This document shows, in pieces, positions 9,468 to 19,320 of a stretch of 64,000 nt of DNA; within the stretch, counting starts at the first letter, position 1; each line of letters starts with the position of its first letter. The DNA is taken from NCBI GenBank assembly GCA_903909375.1, contig CAIVVM010000052.1, positions 25,710-89,709 of the forward strand. Reading direction: 5' to 3'. The stretch comes from an uncultured Alphaproteobacteria bacterium (lineage in GTDB: Bacteria > Pseudomonadota > Alphaproteobacteria > Caulobacterales > Caulobacteraceae). The notes below the pieces were generated by a model. The model made no database searches. It saw only the letters and a program-made list of their open reading frames with translations, and was not told the DNA's origin. Made by a program: the position numbers and the translations under genes.

Positions 9468-10445
9468 CTAGCGCTGGACGATAGCGGACTTGGCCGGCTT
9501 GATCGGCTCCGCCGGCGCGTCCCCGCGCTTGACGCCCCACAACAGGATCACGGGCGCGGCCACATAGATCGATGAATAGGTCCCGATCACGATTCCGAAC
9601 ATCAACACGACCGACATGCCGAACAGTGTCGGTCCACCAAAGATGGCCAACCCTGCCAGCGCCAGCAGCGCCGTCAGACCGGTAATCACCGTGCGTGAAA
9701 GCGTCTCGTTGATCGACAGGTCGATCACTTCGCGCAAGGGCATGGTCTTGTACTTGCGCAGGTTCTCCCGCAGCCGGTCGAAGACCACCACCGTGTCGTT
9801 CATGGAGTAACCGATCACGGTGAGAATCGCGGCCACCGTCGACAGGCTGAATTCCAGCCGGGTGAAGGCGATAATCCCGAAGGTCAGGAATACGTCGTGG
9901 AACAGGGCGACCACGGCCCCGATACCGAACTGCAGCTCAAAGCGGAACCAGATATAGATCAGCATCAGGCCGATCGACAGCACCAGAGCCATCAGTCCGG
10001 CCTGGAACAGTTCACCTGAAACCTTGGGCCCAACGACGTCTGTGCGCTCGAAGCGGACGTCACCCAGGCCCGCGCGGACCGCCGCCTTGACCTTGTCGAC
10101 CGTCTCAGCCGGATTGGCCCCGGCGGGGGTCTGGAAGCGCACAAGCGCCTCTGTCGGCGACCCGAAGGCCTGTACCTGGACATCACCCAGATTGAGGCGA
10201 TCCACGGAAGCGCGCAGCGCACCGAGGTTCACCGCCTTGGGCGCAGTCGTCAGTTCCAGAACCGTGCCGCCCTTGAAGTCGATGCCGCAGTTCAGGCCGC
10301 CGCAGGGCGGCTCGAAGGGCAACAGACCCCGGGCCAGCGCGGCCACGACAGCGACGGCCGAGAGGATGGCGGCGAACCGGGCAAACTTGACGAACTGGAA
10401 GTTCGTCTTCACCGGCAAGATCTTGATGAGAGGCCACATTTTCAT
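9468..10445 (-). CDS. secF: Protein translocase subunit SecF
   Basis: From the ATG at 10445 (AAGGCGAGAG upstream) the product has 325 residues. An upstream in-frame ATG at 10496 would overlap secD. SecF and SecD form the proton-driven complex that pulls secreted proteins across the inner membrane. One N-terminal helix is followed by the periplasmic domain (CGIDFKGGTVLELT) and five C-terminal helices with the family motif VIGYSMNDTVVVFDRLRENL. The gene begins eight bases after the secD stop, within yajC-secD-secF. Confidence 0.96.
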   Translation of the reverse strand: MKMWPLIKILPVKTNFQFVKFARFAAILSAVAVVAALARGLLPFEPPCGGLNCGIDFKGGTVLELTTAPKAVNLGALRASVDRLNLGDVQVQAFGSPTEALVRFQTPAGANPAETVDKVKAAVRAGLGDVRFERTDVVGPKVSGELFQAGLMALVLSIGLMLIYIWFRFELQFGIGAVVALFHDVFLTFGIIAFTRLEFSLSTVAAILTVIGYSMNDTVVVFDRLRENLRKYKTMPLREVIDLSINETLSRTVITGLTALLALAGLAIFGGPTLFGMSVVLMFGIVIGTYSSIYVAAPVILLWGVKRGDAPAEPIKPAKSAIVQR

Positions 10446-10453
10446 CTCTCGCC

Positions 10454-12055
10454 TTACGCGATCGGCAGGGTCTTGGGACGGGCGGTTCGGAACCACCAGG
10501 CCAGGAGCACCTGGGTAATGAGGACGGCGGAGAACACCGAGGTGAGAACGCCGATTGAAAGCGTCCAGGCAAAACCCTTCACCGGCCCGGCGCCGAACTG
10601 GAACATCATCAACGCAGCAAGCAGAGTGGTGAGGTTGGCATCGATGATCGTGCTCATGGCCTTGGAGAAGCCGGCGTCCATGGCCATCACAACGCTTCGC
10701 CCTGCGCGGACCTCGTCTCGCATCCGTTCATAGATCAGCACGTTGGCGTCCACGGCCACAGCCAGGGTCAGGATCAACCCCGCAATACCCGGCAGCGTCA
10801 GGGTGGCCTGGGTGATGCTCATGGCCGCGAAGATCAACAGGCCGTTGACCAGAAGCGCCGCCACCGAAATGCCGCCAAACAAAAGCCCGTAGGACAGCAG
10901 CATGAAGACCATGATCGCCACGAAACCGACGATGGTGGAAATCTTGCCGGCTGCGATGGCGTCAGCGCCCAGCTCGGCGCCGACCGTGCGCTGCTCCTCC
11001 ACATTCAGGCGCGTCGGCAGGGCGCCGGCCCGCAGCAGGATGGCCAGGTTGTTGGCGGTTTCGGTCGTGAAGTTGCCGCTGATCTGGCCCGAACCGCCGG
11101 TAATCGGCTCGTTGATGTTGGGGGCCGAGACCACCTTGTTGTCGAGAACGATGGCGAAACGCCGGCCCACGTTGTCGGTGGTGGCGTCACCAAAGCGGCG
11201 CGCGCCGTTGCCGTTGAAGCGGAAATTCACGATGGAGCCGCCCCGCTGCTGGTCGAAACCGGCCTGGGCGTCTGTCAGCATTTCCCCCGTCACCAGGGCC
11301 CGGCGCTTGACCACATAGTAGGGCTGGAAATCATCTCCCGGGATCAGCATGGAACCGGGAGGAACGCGCCCGGCGACTGCCTGGCCGATATCCGCCGTCT
11401 CATCGACCAGATGGAAGGTCAGCTTCGCCGTCTGGCCAAGAATTGACTTCAGTTTCTCCGGGTCGCTCTCGCCGGGCGCCGCCACCACGATCCGGTTCAG
11501 ACCCTGACGCGTAATGCTGGGCTCACGCGTTCCCAGTTCATCGATCCGTCGCCGGATGATTTCCTGCGACTGCTCCACTGCCTTGGCGGCCTCGGCGGCG
11601 AACGCCTCCGGCACGAAGGCCAGTTGCAGGCGCTGATCGGATTCGACCGACACCGTGACGTCCCGACCGCCGGCCACCCCGGCCAGTTCAGACCCGATGT
11701 TTTGTCGGAGTTGGCGGGTCGCTGCAGGGACATCGGCCGGGTCCGTGATCCGCACCACCACTGCGCCGCCCGCCACCGCCAGGCCGGAGAAGGCGATCTT
11801 CTTCTCTCCCAGCTGGGTCCGGACATCCTCGACCATGTTGGTCAGGCGTTCGTTGCGCAACGCGTTCGTGTCGACCTCAAGCAGGAGGTATGAGCCGCCC
11901 TGCAGGTCGAGGCCCAGGTTGAGTGTCTGACGCGGCAGGAAGCCAGGCAGCGCCTCGCGCGCCTTCGGCGACAACGCATTCGGCAATGCGAACATCAGTC
12001 CGAATACAATCGTCACGGCGACGAGGATCAGCTTCCAGCGCGAGAGGGTCAGCAT
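10454..12055 (-). CDS. secD: Protein translocase subunit SecD
   Basis: The 533-residue product is the normal size for SecD. An N-terminal helix (WKLILVAVTIVFGLMFALPN) is followed by the D1 motif LGLDLQGGSYLLLEVD, a periplasmic P1 region with ITRQGLNRIVVAAPG, then six helices including AVAVDANVLIYERMRDEVRAG, the conserved proton-relay segment. It lies 15 bases downstream of yajC. The function is ATP-independent late-stage protein export with SecF and YajC. Confidence 0.97.
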   Translation of the reverse strand: MLTLSRWKLILVAVTIVFGLMFALPNALSPKAREALPGFLPRQTLNLGLDLQGGSYLLLEVDTNALRNERLTNMVEDVRTQLGEKKIAFSGLAVAGGAVVVRITDPADVPAATRQLRQNIGSELAGVAGGRDVTVSVESDQRLQLAFVPEAFAAEAAKAVEQSQEIIRRRIDELGTREPSITRQGLNRIVVAAPGESDPEKLKSILGQTAKLTFHLVDETADIGQAVAGRVPPGSMLIPGDDFQPYYVVKRRALVTGEMLTDAQAGFDQQRGGSIVNFRFNGNGARRFGDATTDNVGRRFAIVLDNKVVSAPNINEPITGGSGQISGNFTTETANNLAILLRAGALPTRLNVEEQRTVGAELGADAIAAGKISTIVGFVAIMVFMLLSYGLLFGGISVAALLVNGLLIFAAMSITQATLTLPGIAGLILTLAVAVDANVLIYERMRDEVRAGRSVVMAMDAGFSKAMSTIIDANLTTLLAALMMFQFGAGPVKGFAWTLSIGVLTSVFSAVLITQVLLAWWFRTARPKTLPIA

Positions 12056-12070
12056 TTCAGGGCTTCAGCT

Positions 12071-12421
12071 CTAGGCCTTGGCGTCGTTGGCAGGCGCGGG
12101 CTCGCCCTTGGCGCGAACGTCGGAAATCATCGCCTTCACCACCTTCACGGTGACGCCGGTGGCGATTTCCACGCCGACTTCCTTGTCCTCGACGCGGACC
12201 ACCTTGCCCATCAGGCCGGAAGACAGCACCACCTGATCGCCCCGCTTCAGGGCAGCCAGCATGGCCTGATGCAGCTTCATCCGCTTTTGCTGCGGACGGA
12301 TCATCAGGAAGTAAAACAGCACGACCAGCGCCACGAGGGGCAGGAACTGTAGCAGCATGGCCTGGGTGCCACCTGTGGCGGCGGCGCCGGCGGCTTGAGC
12401 GTAGGCGGGGGTTGCGAACAT
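12071..12421 (-). CDS. yajC: Preprotein translocase subunit YajC
   Basis: The 116-residue protein has one transmembrane helix (LLQFLPLVALVVLFYFLMIR) followed by the family motif RPQQKRMKLHQAML and the cytoplasmic LKRGDQVVLSSGLMGKV fold. It is the accessory membrane subunit of the SecDF complex and the first gene of yajC-secD-secF. The start at 12421 has GGAGAGGCC immediately upstream. The gene is divergent from the DUF815 ATPase gene, so the 119-base gap to 12541 should hold promoters for both. Confidence 0.95.
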   Translation of the reverse strand: MFATPAYAQAAGAAATGGTQAMLLQFLPLVALVVLFYFLMIRPQQKRMKLHQAMLAALKRGDQVVLSSGLMGKVVRVEDKEVGVEIATGVTVKVVKAMISDVRAKGEPAPANDAKA

Positions 12422-12540
12422 GGCCTCTCCGAAATGGCGAGCAGGAACCGGGACACAAGACCCCCGGCGAAAGTCGGCGGAAGCTATGCGCAGCGCCCCG
12501 CTTTTGCAATGGAACCCGCTTGCCTCTATGGCGTCTTGGC

Positions 12541-13380
12541 ATGGAGATCGACCTGAATCCGCTTTTGACCCGCATTGCAGAGGCTCTGGAGCGCCTGGCG
12601 CCGCCGATTCCTTTGGAGGCCACCTTCGAGAATGGCCGCCTCTTCCGGCATGATCCGTCCACCGGCGCCTTTCATCCGGCGCCAGACTATCCCATGCCTC
12701 TGGCTGCGCTTGTGGGCATCGAGGTCCAGAAGGCCCGCTTCGTCGGAAACCTGGAGCGCTTCGCGAACGGCCTGCCGTTCAACCACGTCTTGCTGTGGGG
12801 GGTGCGAGGCACGGGCAAAAGCTCGCTGGCCAAGGCCGCATTTGCAGACGCCGCCGCCGGGCGCCCAGCCTTGCGGCTGGTGGAGATCGACCGCGACCAG
12901 GTCAGCGCCCTGCCCGCCCTGTTCGATGCCCTGAGACGTCGCGAGGAGCGGTTTGTCGTCCTCTGTGACGATCTCTCCTTTGAGGAAGGCGCCTCTTCGG
13001 CCAAGGACCTGAAGTCAGCTCTGGAGGGCGGCGTATCCGGGCCGCCAGCCAATGTGCTGTTCGTCGCCACGTCCAACCGCCGCCACCTGATGCCGCGCGG
13101 CCACGACGAAGACCGGGGCCTGATCGCGACCGCCGAGGACGCTGAGGAACAGGTCAGCGTCTCCGACCGCTTTGGCCTCTGGATCGGGTTTCCGCCCATG
13201 GATCAGCCGACCTATCTGGCCGCCGTCCAGGGCTATGCCGAACGCTATGGCCTGGCGACGCCCGATCTCGACCGGCGCGCCCTGCAATGGTCACAGTTGC
13301 GCGGCGCAAGGTCCGGCCGCGTGGCGTGGCAGTTCATCCGCGATCTGGCGGGAGAGCAGGGTAAGCCACTGCCTCTTTAG
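12541..13380 (+). CDS. DUF815-family AAA-type ATP-binding protein
   Basis: Read from the ATG at 12541 the protein has 279 residues. A longer frame from 12412 overlaps the yajC start and reads as non-protein. The Walker A loop is GVRGTGKSSL, and a Walker B-like FVVLCDDLSFE precedes the sensor region NVLFVATSNRRHLMPR. These are hallmarks of DUF815 (AAA-like ATPase). The biochemical role of the family is not established. The stop overlaps the convergent dipM stop by four bases. Confidence 0.88.
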   Translation: MEIDLNPLLTRIAEALERLAPPIPLEATFENGRLFRHDPSTGAFHPAPDYPMPLAALVGIEVQKARFVGNLERFANGLPFNHVLLWGVRGTGKSSLAKAAFADAAAGRPALRLVEIDRDQVSALPALFDALRRREERFVVLCDDLSFEEGASSAKDLKSALEGGVSGPPANVLFVATSNRRHLMPRGHDEDRGLIATAEDAEEQVSVSDRFGLWIGFPPMDQPTYLAAVQGYAERYGLATPDLDRRALQWSQLRGARSGRVAWQFIRDLAGEQGKPLPL

Positions 13381-14972
13381 CGCGGCAACACCAATCCCGG
13401 GTCAATCGGTCGCGCCCGTTCCTGCGGCGTGGCGGCGTAGCGGATTTCAAAATGCAGCTGGGGTTCGGAAACTCCGCCTGAAGATCCGGCCTGGCCGATC
13501 TCCTGGCCCTGGCTGACCTTCTGCTGCATCCGCACCCCGACCCGGGACAGATGGCCATAGGCGGTCACCCACCCGTCAGCATGCTTGACCAGCACCAGGT
13601 TACCGAAGCCGGGCACCTGATCTCCGGCATAGACCACGTCGCCGTCGGCGGCCGAACGAACGGGATCGCCTACGTTGGCGCGGATATTCAACCCGTCATT
13701 GCGTTGACTGGGCCCTTTCGCTCCGAAGCCGGAGATGATTTCGCCCCGAATCGGCCAGGCGAACCGACCGGCGCCCATCTGGGTGATCTGGGCGTCGCTG
13801 ACCGGGGCGCTCGCCACCGGCGCACCGTTGACCGTGCCCTGGGGGGTGAACGTCTGGGGCGGTGGCCGCGAGGGCCGGCGCGGTGGCGGCACATAGGGTT
13901 GGGGCGCGGCAGGAAGGCCCGCTCCGGGTATATCCGGGGTGCGGGAGGGCGCCGGCGACTCCTGAACCGGGGACGGCGTGCGGGGCGTCGACTGCTGAAC
14001 ACTTTCCGGCGCGGGATCGGCAATCGGACCGCGATCCCTGTAACCCGCCGGCAGGCGCAGTTTCCGGCCAGGCGCCACAGAGGCTCCGCGTCGCAGACCG
14101 TTCGCAGCCCTGAGCTTGTCGACACTCACCCCAAACCGCTGCGCGATCTCCGCCAGGGTGTCGCCACGACCGACCAAATAGGCCTTCGCCGAGCCGCCGG
14201 GGCCCCGGATCGTCTGACCAGGCTGGAGCGGGTACGGCTTCTTCAGCTTGTTGATCCGCGCCAGATCATCGATCTCGCTGTCCAGCCGACGCGCAATCTT
14301 CTCGAGGGTGTCACCCTTCCTGACGCGGTAGGTGGCGCCAGGCGTTTCCACGTTCACAACCCGACCGGTAACCGAGCGCCCGGAAACCGGGGCTTCCTGC
14401 GCTTCTGGCGCGGTGATGCGACTGGATGGCCTTAGCTTGCGCTCGACCGGCGGCGCCGCTTCCTCAGCCGGCGCGTTCGCCTCGCCCGCACCGGGAATGG
14501 TCAGCTTGCGCCCCGGCGTCAGCGCCGAACTCCGGCCCATGTCGTTGGCCGCGCGAAGGGCTTCTACGGTCGTGTCCAGGCGTTTGGCGATGGCGAACAG
14601 CGTGTCTCCGGACTTCACGACATAGCTATCCGGCGCACCCCTCGACGAGGTCCGCGCTGTCGATTTCGCCGCTGGCTTTGACGCGGCCGTCGGGCCCTTG
14701 ATGACCTGTCCGGGCATCAGTCGATACGGCTTCTTCAGGCCGTTGAGCCTGGCCAATTCCTCGATGTCACTATCGAGTTTGCTTGCGATCTCGGCCAGCG
14801 TGTCGCCGCGCTTCACCGTATAGGTCCCCGGCGCGCCGGTGCGCGCCGCAGCATCCACCCCGACCACACTGGGCGCATCAGTCGCCGCCTGGGCCACGCC
14901 CACGCCAGCCAGCGTCTGCAAGGCCGCGCCGGCCAGAAGGATCAGGGCAATTCGTCTAAGGTGCTGCGTCAT
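13377..14972 (-). CDS. dipM: DipM-type LysM/LytM cell-division factor
   Basis: From the ATG at 14972 (CGGAG upstream) the product has 531 residues: a signal peptide (1-29), four LysM domains (about 51-94, 117-160, 215-258, 265-308), a Pro-rich linker (about 318-385) and a C-terminal LytM/M23 domain (403-520). This is the layout of Caulobacter DipM, which recruits and activates septal peptidoglycan hydrolases. Two zinc-ligand positions are replaced (Asn425 and Asn429 for the HxxxD motif, Gln506 for the first His of HxH), while His474 and His508 remain. It is therefore probably a regulator, not a hydrolase. It follows surE-pcm, as nlpD does in Escherichia coli. Confidence 0.93.
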   Translation of the reverse strand: MTQHLRRIALILLAGAALQTLAGVGVAQAATDAPSVVGVDAAARTGAPGTYTVKRGDTLAEIASKLDSDIEELARLNGLKKPYRLMPGQVIKGPTAASKPAAKSTARTSSRGAPDSYVVKSGDTLFAIAKRLDTTVEALRAANDMGRSSALTPGRKLTIPGAGEANAPAEEAAPPVERKLRPSSRITAPEAQEAPVSGRSVTGRVVNVETPGATYRVRKGDTLEKIARRLDSEIDDLARINKLKKPYPLQPGQTIRGPGGSAKAYLVGRGDTLAEIAQRFGVSVDKLRAANGLRRGASVAPGRKLRLPAGYRDRGPIADPAPESVQQSTPRTPSPVQESPAPSRTPDIPGAGLPAAPQPYVPPPRRPSRPPPQTFTPQGTVNGAPVASAPVSDAQITQMGAGRFAWPIRGEIISGFGAKGPSQRNDGLNIRANVGDPVRSAADGDVVYAGDQVPGFGNLVLVKHADGWVTAYGHLSRVGVRMQQKVSQGQEIGQAGSSGGVSEPQLHFEIRYAATPQERARPIDPGLVLPR

Positions 14973-15075
14973 CGCCGCTCCGGGGTGGTGACAAAGAATC
15001 GTCGGGGCGTCCGTGGGGATCATGGCTGTGAGCCCACGCCCACGCCAACCCACAATCCACCCCAACACGAAAAGG

Positions 15076-15732
15076 TCAGAGCTCCTTGGCCACGCCATCC
15101 AGCAACGGCACAAAACGGACATCGATCAGGTCTTCGATCTGAAACCCTCCCTGCCCGTCTCCAGTATAGCGGCGCAGCACCTGGACAGGTCCCTTGCCGA
15201 TCGGCGCCACCAGGATTCCGGTGGGCTTCAGTTGAGTGAGAAGAGCCTTGGGCTCATCTGGCGCCGCGGCTGTGACCATAATGCGGTCAAAAGGCGCCTG
15301 CTCCGGCCATCCTTCGCCACCATCACCAAACCGGGTGATCACATTGGTGAGGCCCAGCTCCTTGAAACGGCCCGCAGCCTCCTGCATCAGGGTGCGATAA
15401 CGCTCAACCGTATAGACCAGACGCGCCAGCTTCGAGAGCACGGTAGTCTGGTAGCCGCTGCCGGTGCCGATCTCGAGCACGCGGTCGCGCCGATCAATCT
15501 TCAGCGCCTGGCTCATCAGACCCACCACGAACGGCTGGCTGATCGTCTGGCCGCAGGCGATGGGCAGTGCGGAATCCTCAAACGCCCGGTCCTTGAACAG
15601 CGCCTGGGTGAAGAGCGGCCGGGGCGTCGTCTCGATCGCGTTCAGCACCTTGGGCTCGGTCACGCCCTGCGACCGCAGCGCCAGGATCAGGCGCGCCATC
15701 TGCGTCTCGGGACTGTCTGGTGCGTCCGTCAT
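15076..15732 (-). CDS. pcm: Protein-L-isoaspartate O-methyltransferase
   Basis: The 218-residue SAM-dependent enzyme repairs isoaspartyl residues in aged proteins. Motifs are the substrate segment FTQALFKDRAFEDSALPI, the SAM-binding VLEIGTGSGYQT and a post-I region ending in PFDRIMVTAAAP. It starts three bases after the surE stop, so the two are probably translated together. The surE-pcm-dipM order matches the surE-pcm-nlpD order of gammaproteobacteria. Confidence 0.96.
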   Translation of the reverse strand: MTDAPDSPETQMARLILALRSQGVTEPKVLNAIETTPRPLFTQALFKDRAFEDSALPIACGQTISQPFVVGLMSQALKIDRRDRVLEIGTGSGYQTTVLSKLARLVYTVERYRTLMQEAAGRFKELGLTNVITRFGDGGEGWPEQAPFDRIMVTAAAPDEPKALLTQLKPTGILVAPIGKGPVQVLRRYTGDGQGGFQIEDLIDVRFVPLLDGVAKEL

Positions 15733-15735
15733 GAC

Positions 15736-16509
15736 TCAGAGCTTCGGCGGAGCCCCGCCCAGCTGACCCTTGAGGTCATGGACGGTCTTCTGGTGCGTCA
15801 GGTCGATATGCAACGGCGTCACCGAGATCTTGCCGTCGTAGAGCGCGCGCAGGTCGGTGCCGACCGGCGGGCTGGAGCGCAGCGGCTTGAAACCCACCCA
15901 ATAGTACTCCCGCCCGCGCAGGTCCGTGCGCTTCTCGTTGTGGCGGATCTGGAAGTCGCGGAAGCCCTGCCGGGTGACCTCGACCTCCTTGATGTCCTTC
16001 ACATCGCCGTTCGGAAAATTGATGTTCAGCACGACGTCTTTCGGCCAGCCTATTTCCACCAGTCGCTTGATGATCCCCGGGCCAAAGGTTTCGGCGGCCT
16101 CGAAGCTGGTTCCAGGCTCGTAGAAGCCCATCTGCGACAGGGCGATGGAGGGCACGCCCAGCGCCATCCCCTCGATGGCGCCCGCCACCGTCCCAGACAT
16201 GGTCACGTCTTCCGCCAGATTCGCGCCCCGGTTCACACCGGAGAGCACAAGATCCGGCCGCTTGCCCACAATCAGGTCATTCACGCCCAGCATGACGCAA
16301 TCCGTCGGTGTACCCGTGGTCGCGAACCGACGCTCGGCCAGTTGCCTCACGCGGATCGGATCGGCCAGGGTCAGGGCGCGGCTCGCGCCGGACTGCTCAT
16401 ATTCCGGCGCGCACACCCACACGTCGTCGGTCAGCCTGGCGGCGATCCGCTCGAGGGCCTCCAGCCCATCGGCATGGATCCCGTCATCATTGGTGATGAG
16501 GATCCTCAC
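15736..16509 (-). CDS. surE: 5'/3'-nucleotidase SurE
   Basis: The 257-residue metal-dependent nucleotidase begins with the family signature [19 protein letters not shown] (the metal-binding Asp-Asp pair) and carries [31 protein letters not shown] and YSGTVAGA-like blocks. Length is standard. Its start overlaps the serS stop by four bases (ATGA). It dephosphorylates nucleoside monophosphates and is associated with stationary-phase survival. Confidence 0.96.
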   Translation of the reverse strand: MRILITNDDGIHADGLEALERIAARLTDDVWVCAPEYEQSGASRALTLADPIRVRQLAERRFATTGTPTDCVMLGVNDLIVGKRPDLVLSGVNRGANLAEDVTMSGTVAGAIEGMALGVPSIALSQMGFYEPGTSFEAAETFGPGIIKRLVEIGWPKDVVLNINFPNGDVKDIKEVEVTRQGFRDFQIRHNEKRTDLRGREYYWVGFKPLRSSPPVGTDLRALYDGKISVTPLHIDLTHQKTVHDLKGQLGGAPPKL

Positions 16510-17786
16510 GCCTTCCCCCCGATGTGCGTGACGCCCGGCATGTAGGCGTGCAGGGCCTGGGGGATGGCGATCCGGCCGTTCTCGTCCTGATAGTTCTCCA
16601 TGATCGCCACCAGGGTGCGTCCTACGGCGAGGCCGGATCCGTTCAGGGTATGGACAAACCGCGTGCCCTTTTCGCCTGCCTTCTTGGCGCGGGCATCCAT
16701 GCGCCGCGCCTGGAAATCTCCGCAGTTGGAGCAGGAGCTGATCTCGCGATACTTGCCCTGCGACGGTAGCCAGACCTCGAGGTCATAGGTCTTGCGGGCG
16801 CCAAAGCCCATATCGCCGTTGCATAGCAGCATCGTGCGGAACGGCAGGTCGAGCCGCTTCAGCACGGCCTCGGCGCACCCCACCATCCGCTCATGCTCGG
16901 CCTCGGATAGTTCCGGCGCCACGATGGAGACCAGCTCGACCTTGTAGAACTGGTGCTGCCGGATCATCCCGCGCGTATCGCGCCCCGAGGCGCCTGCCTC
17001 CGACCGGAAGCAGGGCGTCAGCGCGGTGAAGCGGAGCGGCAAGTCTTCCTCGGGCACGATCTGGCCCATCACCAGACTGGTCAGCGGCACCTCCGCCGTC
17101 GGGATCAGCCAGCGGCCGTCAGTGGTCTGGAACAGGTCCTCGGCGAACTTCGGCAGCTTGTCGGTACCGTAGGCCGCGGCGTCATTCACCAGCAGCGGCG
17201 GCGAGACTTCCAGGTATCCATGCTCGCGCGTCTGCAGATCCAGCATGAACTGGCCCAGCGCCCGTTCCAGTCGCGCCAGCTCACCCTTCAGCACCGAAAA
17301 CCGCGCGCCGCTCATCCGCACGGCGGCCTCGAAATCCAGCAGGCCGGACATCTCACCGAGATCGACGTGGTCGCGCGGGTTGGCGATGGCGAAGGGTTCG
17401 CCCCAGCGCCGCACCTCGACATTGTCCTGCTCGTCGGCGCCAACCGGCACATCCGGCGCGGGGAGATTGGGCAAACTGGCCAGGATGTCGTGCAGCGCCT
17501 CGCCCGCCGCGCGCTCGGCCTCGGCCTGCTCGACCAGAACACCCTTGAGGCCCTCGACCACCGCCATCAGACGCGCGGCTTCGGCCTCATCCTTTCGACC
17601 CTTGGCCTGGCCGATCTGCTTGGAAGCGTCGTTGCGCTCGGCCTGGGCCGTCTGTCCCGCCGTTTGGGCCGCCCGCAGCCTCGCGTCCAGTTCGAGGATC
17701 TTCGACACCTGTCCTGACAGCCCCTTCACCGCCCAGGCCTGCTCGTACAGCTCGGGCTTTTCGCGAAGGGCTCGGATATCGTGCAT
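16506..17786 (-). CDS. serS: Seryl-tRNA synthetase
   Basis: This 426-residue class II synthetase charges tRNA-Ser. The N-terminal coiled-coil arm (about 25-105) is followed by the catalytic core: motif 2 in [19 protein letters not shown](I)R and motif 3 in [16 protein letters not shown], with TAEVPLTS for serine binding. Length is normal. It lies upstream of surE (ATGA overlap) and 90 bases downstream of tatC on the same strand. Confidence 0.97.
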   Translation of the reverse strand: MHDIRALREKPELYEQAWAVKGLSGQVSKILELDARLRAAQTAGQTAQAERNDASKQIGQAKGRKDEAEAARLMAVVEGLKGVLVEQAEAERAAGEALHDILASLPNLPAPDVPVGADEQDNVEVRRWGEPFAIANPRDHVDLGEMSGLLDFEAAVRMSGARFSVLKGELARLERALGQFMLDLQTREHGYLEVSPPLLVNDAAAYGTDKLPKFAEDLFQTTDGRWLIPTAEVPLTSLVMGQIVPEEDLPLRFTALTPCFRSEAGASGRDTRGMIRQHQFYKVELVSIVAPELSEAEHERMVGCAEAVLKRLDLPFRTMLLCNGDMGFGARKTYDLEVWLPSQGKYREISSCSNCGDFQARRMDARAKKAGEKGTRFVHTLNGSGLAVGRTLVAIMENYQDENGRIAIPQALHAYMPGVTHIGGKA

Positions 17787-17876
17787 GGTGTCCGCTTTGG
17801 GGCTAGGCGGCTCTCTCTAGAGCGCGTCGGACAGGGCGCCAACCTCCCCCATCGCTTGCAAGGTGGCCGGAACAGG

Positions 17877-18761
17877 TCAGCTCAGCGCCATGTCCGTGCC
17901 CGCTGCCGCGTCTTCCTTCTTCCGCCGCAGTTCGATCAGCTTCACGCAGCCGACGGAGGCGAAATAGAGGGCGATGATCGGCACGGCGAGCAGCAGCTGG
18001 CTGATCGGGTCCGGCGGCGTCACCACAGCGGCCACCACCACCACACCGAGCACGGCATAGCGCCAGCCCTTCCACAGCATCGCCGAGTTCACGATCCCCG
18101 CCAGCCCCAGCAGCGTCAGCACCACCGGCAGCTGGAAGCAGAGGCCGAACGCCAGCAGGAGCGTCGTCACCAGGGTCAGATAGTCCGACACCTTGGGCAA
18201 CAGCTCCACCGCGATGCCCGCACCCATGATCTGCTGGCTCAGCGAGAACCACAGAACGAAGGGCAAGATGATGTAGTAGACCAGCGCCCCGCCCAGGGTG
18301 AACAGGGCCGGCGCAGCCAGCAGGAATGGCAGGAATGCAAAGCGTTCGCGCTTGTAGAGACCCGGCGCCACGAAAGCGTAGACCTGCCAGGCCAGCACCG
18401 GAAACGACAGCACCACAGCGCCAAAGCCAGCCAGTTTCAGCTTGGTGAAAAAGAACTCCAGCGGCGCGGTGAACATCAGCCGAAGATCGCCGGTGGCGGC
18501 CGGAGCTTCCTTCAGGCCGATCAGCACAAACAGCAGATCGAAGGGGCCGGTAGCCGCTCCACCCTTGGAGTCGGCATACATCTGCGCCGCCATCTGGAAG
18601 GGGTGCAGAAGGAACAGATAGATCGGGGCGGCAAAAGCAAAGCAGATGATGAATGCGACCACGATGGCCACCACACAGATGATCAGGCGGCTGCGCAGCT
18701 CCACCAGATGATCCATCAGCGGCGCGCGTGACGCCTCGATCTCGTCCTCGTCCACGCTCAT
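17877..18761 (-). CDS. tatC: Sec-independent protein translocase TatC
   Basis: The 294-residue product carries the TatC N-terminal signature MDHLVELRSRLI, six transmembrane helices and the cytoplasmic FFTKLKLAGFGAVVLSFPV segment. TatC binds twin-arginine signal peptides with TatB. The tatB stop and tatC start share one base (TGATG), which indicates translational coupling. A charged tail after the last helix is longer than in Escherichia coli, as in other Caulobacterales. Confidence 0.96.
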   Translation of the reverse strand: MSVDEDEIEASRAPLMDHLVELRSRLIICVVAIVVAFIICFAFAAPIYLFLLHPFQMAAQMYADSKGGAATGPFDLLFVLIGLKEAPAATGDLRLMFTAPLEFFFTKLKLAGFGAVVLSFPVLAWQVYAFVAPGLYKRERFAFLPFLLAAPALFTLGGALVYYIILPFVLWFSLSQQIMGAGIAVELLPKVSDYLTLVTTLLLAFGLCFQLPVVLTLLGLAGIVNSAMLWKGWRYAVLGVVVVAAVVTPPDPISQLLLAVPIIALYFASVGCVKLIELRRKKEDAAAGTDMALS

Positions 18762-19246
18762 CAGCCCGCCTCGACCGTCTTGGGCGCGCGCTTGCGACGC
18801 TTGGGCGCAGCTTCGACCACCGTGGCTTCAGCCGACGCCAGCGCCTTCTTGCGCGGTTTGCGGGCAGGCTTGGCGACTTCGGATATCTCCACCGGCGGCG
18901 GCTCCGGCGTCTCATATTGATAGCTCATCGGCGGATGCAGCTGCACGCCCACATCGGCCATGCTCTGCTCGATCTCACCCACGGTGGAGCGCATCGCCTC
19001 ATCGTGATCGGCCATGTCGGCAAACTGGCCGCGGCGCATGGCCTCGACCTCCTTGCGCAGTTCGTCCAGTTCGGTCTGGCGCGCCATCTCGTCAAAGCTG
19101 GCCCGGAACTCCGACGCCATGCCGCGCAGCTTGGCCATGAACTGACCGAACCGGCGAAGAAGAACGGGTAGATCCTTCGGGCCCACGACGATCAACGCAA
19201 CTATGGCGATGACCACGAGCTCTGACATGCCGACTTCGGGGAGCAT
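18761..19246 (-). CDS. tatB: Sec-independent protein translocase TatB
   Basis: The 161-residue product has a single N-terminal helix (ELVVIAIVALIVVGPKDLP) with the GPKDLP hinge, an amphipathic helix and a basic C-terminal tail (KPARKPRKKALA), the typical TatB layout. The Glu at position 8 in the helix distinguishes TatB from TatA. It lies between tatA and tatC and overlaps tatC by one base. Confidence 0.95.
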   Translation of the reverse strand: MLPEVGMSELVVIAIVALIVVGPKDLPVLLRRFGQFMAKLRGMASEFRASFDEMARQTELDELRKEVEAMRRGQFADMADHDEAMRSTVGEIEQSMADVGVQLHPPMSYQYETPEPPPVEISEVAKPARKPRKKALASAEATVVEAAPKRRKRAPKTVEAG

Positions 19247-19320
19247 GGCTGCGGCCTAAAACAGAAGCGCCGGCCGCAATCAAGGCGGGCCGGCGCGAAA
19301 TGGTGGAAAAGCGTCTGGCC

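Noticed and set aside
12412..12541. N-terminal extension of the DUF815 ATPase
   Set aside because: It would overlap the yajC start region and reads as non-protein; the ATG at 12541 begins the conserved domain.
13377..15122. Longer dipM start at 15122
   Set aside because: The extra 50 residues would precede a clear signal peptide and overlap the pcm stop; the ATG at 14972 has a ribosome site.
15013..16545. 510-codon plus-strand open frame over pcm and surE
   Set aside because: Antisense to two clear genes, rich in His/Arg/Gln as expected for the complementary frame of GC-rich coding DNA, with no recognisable domain.
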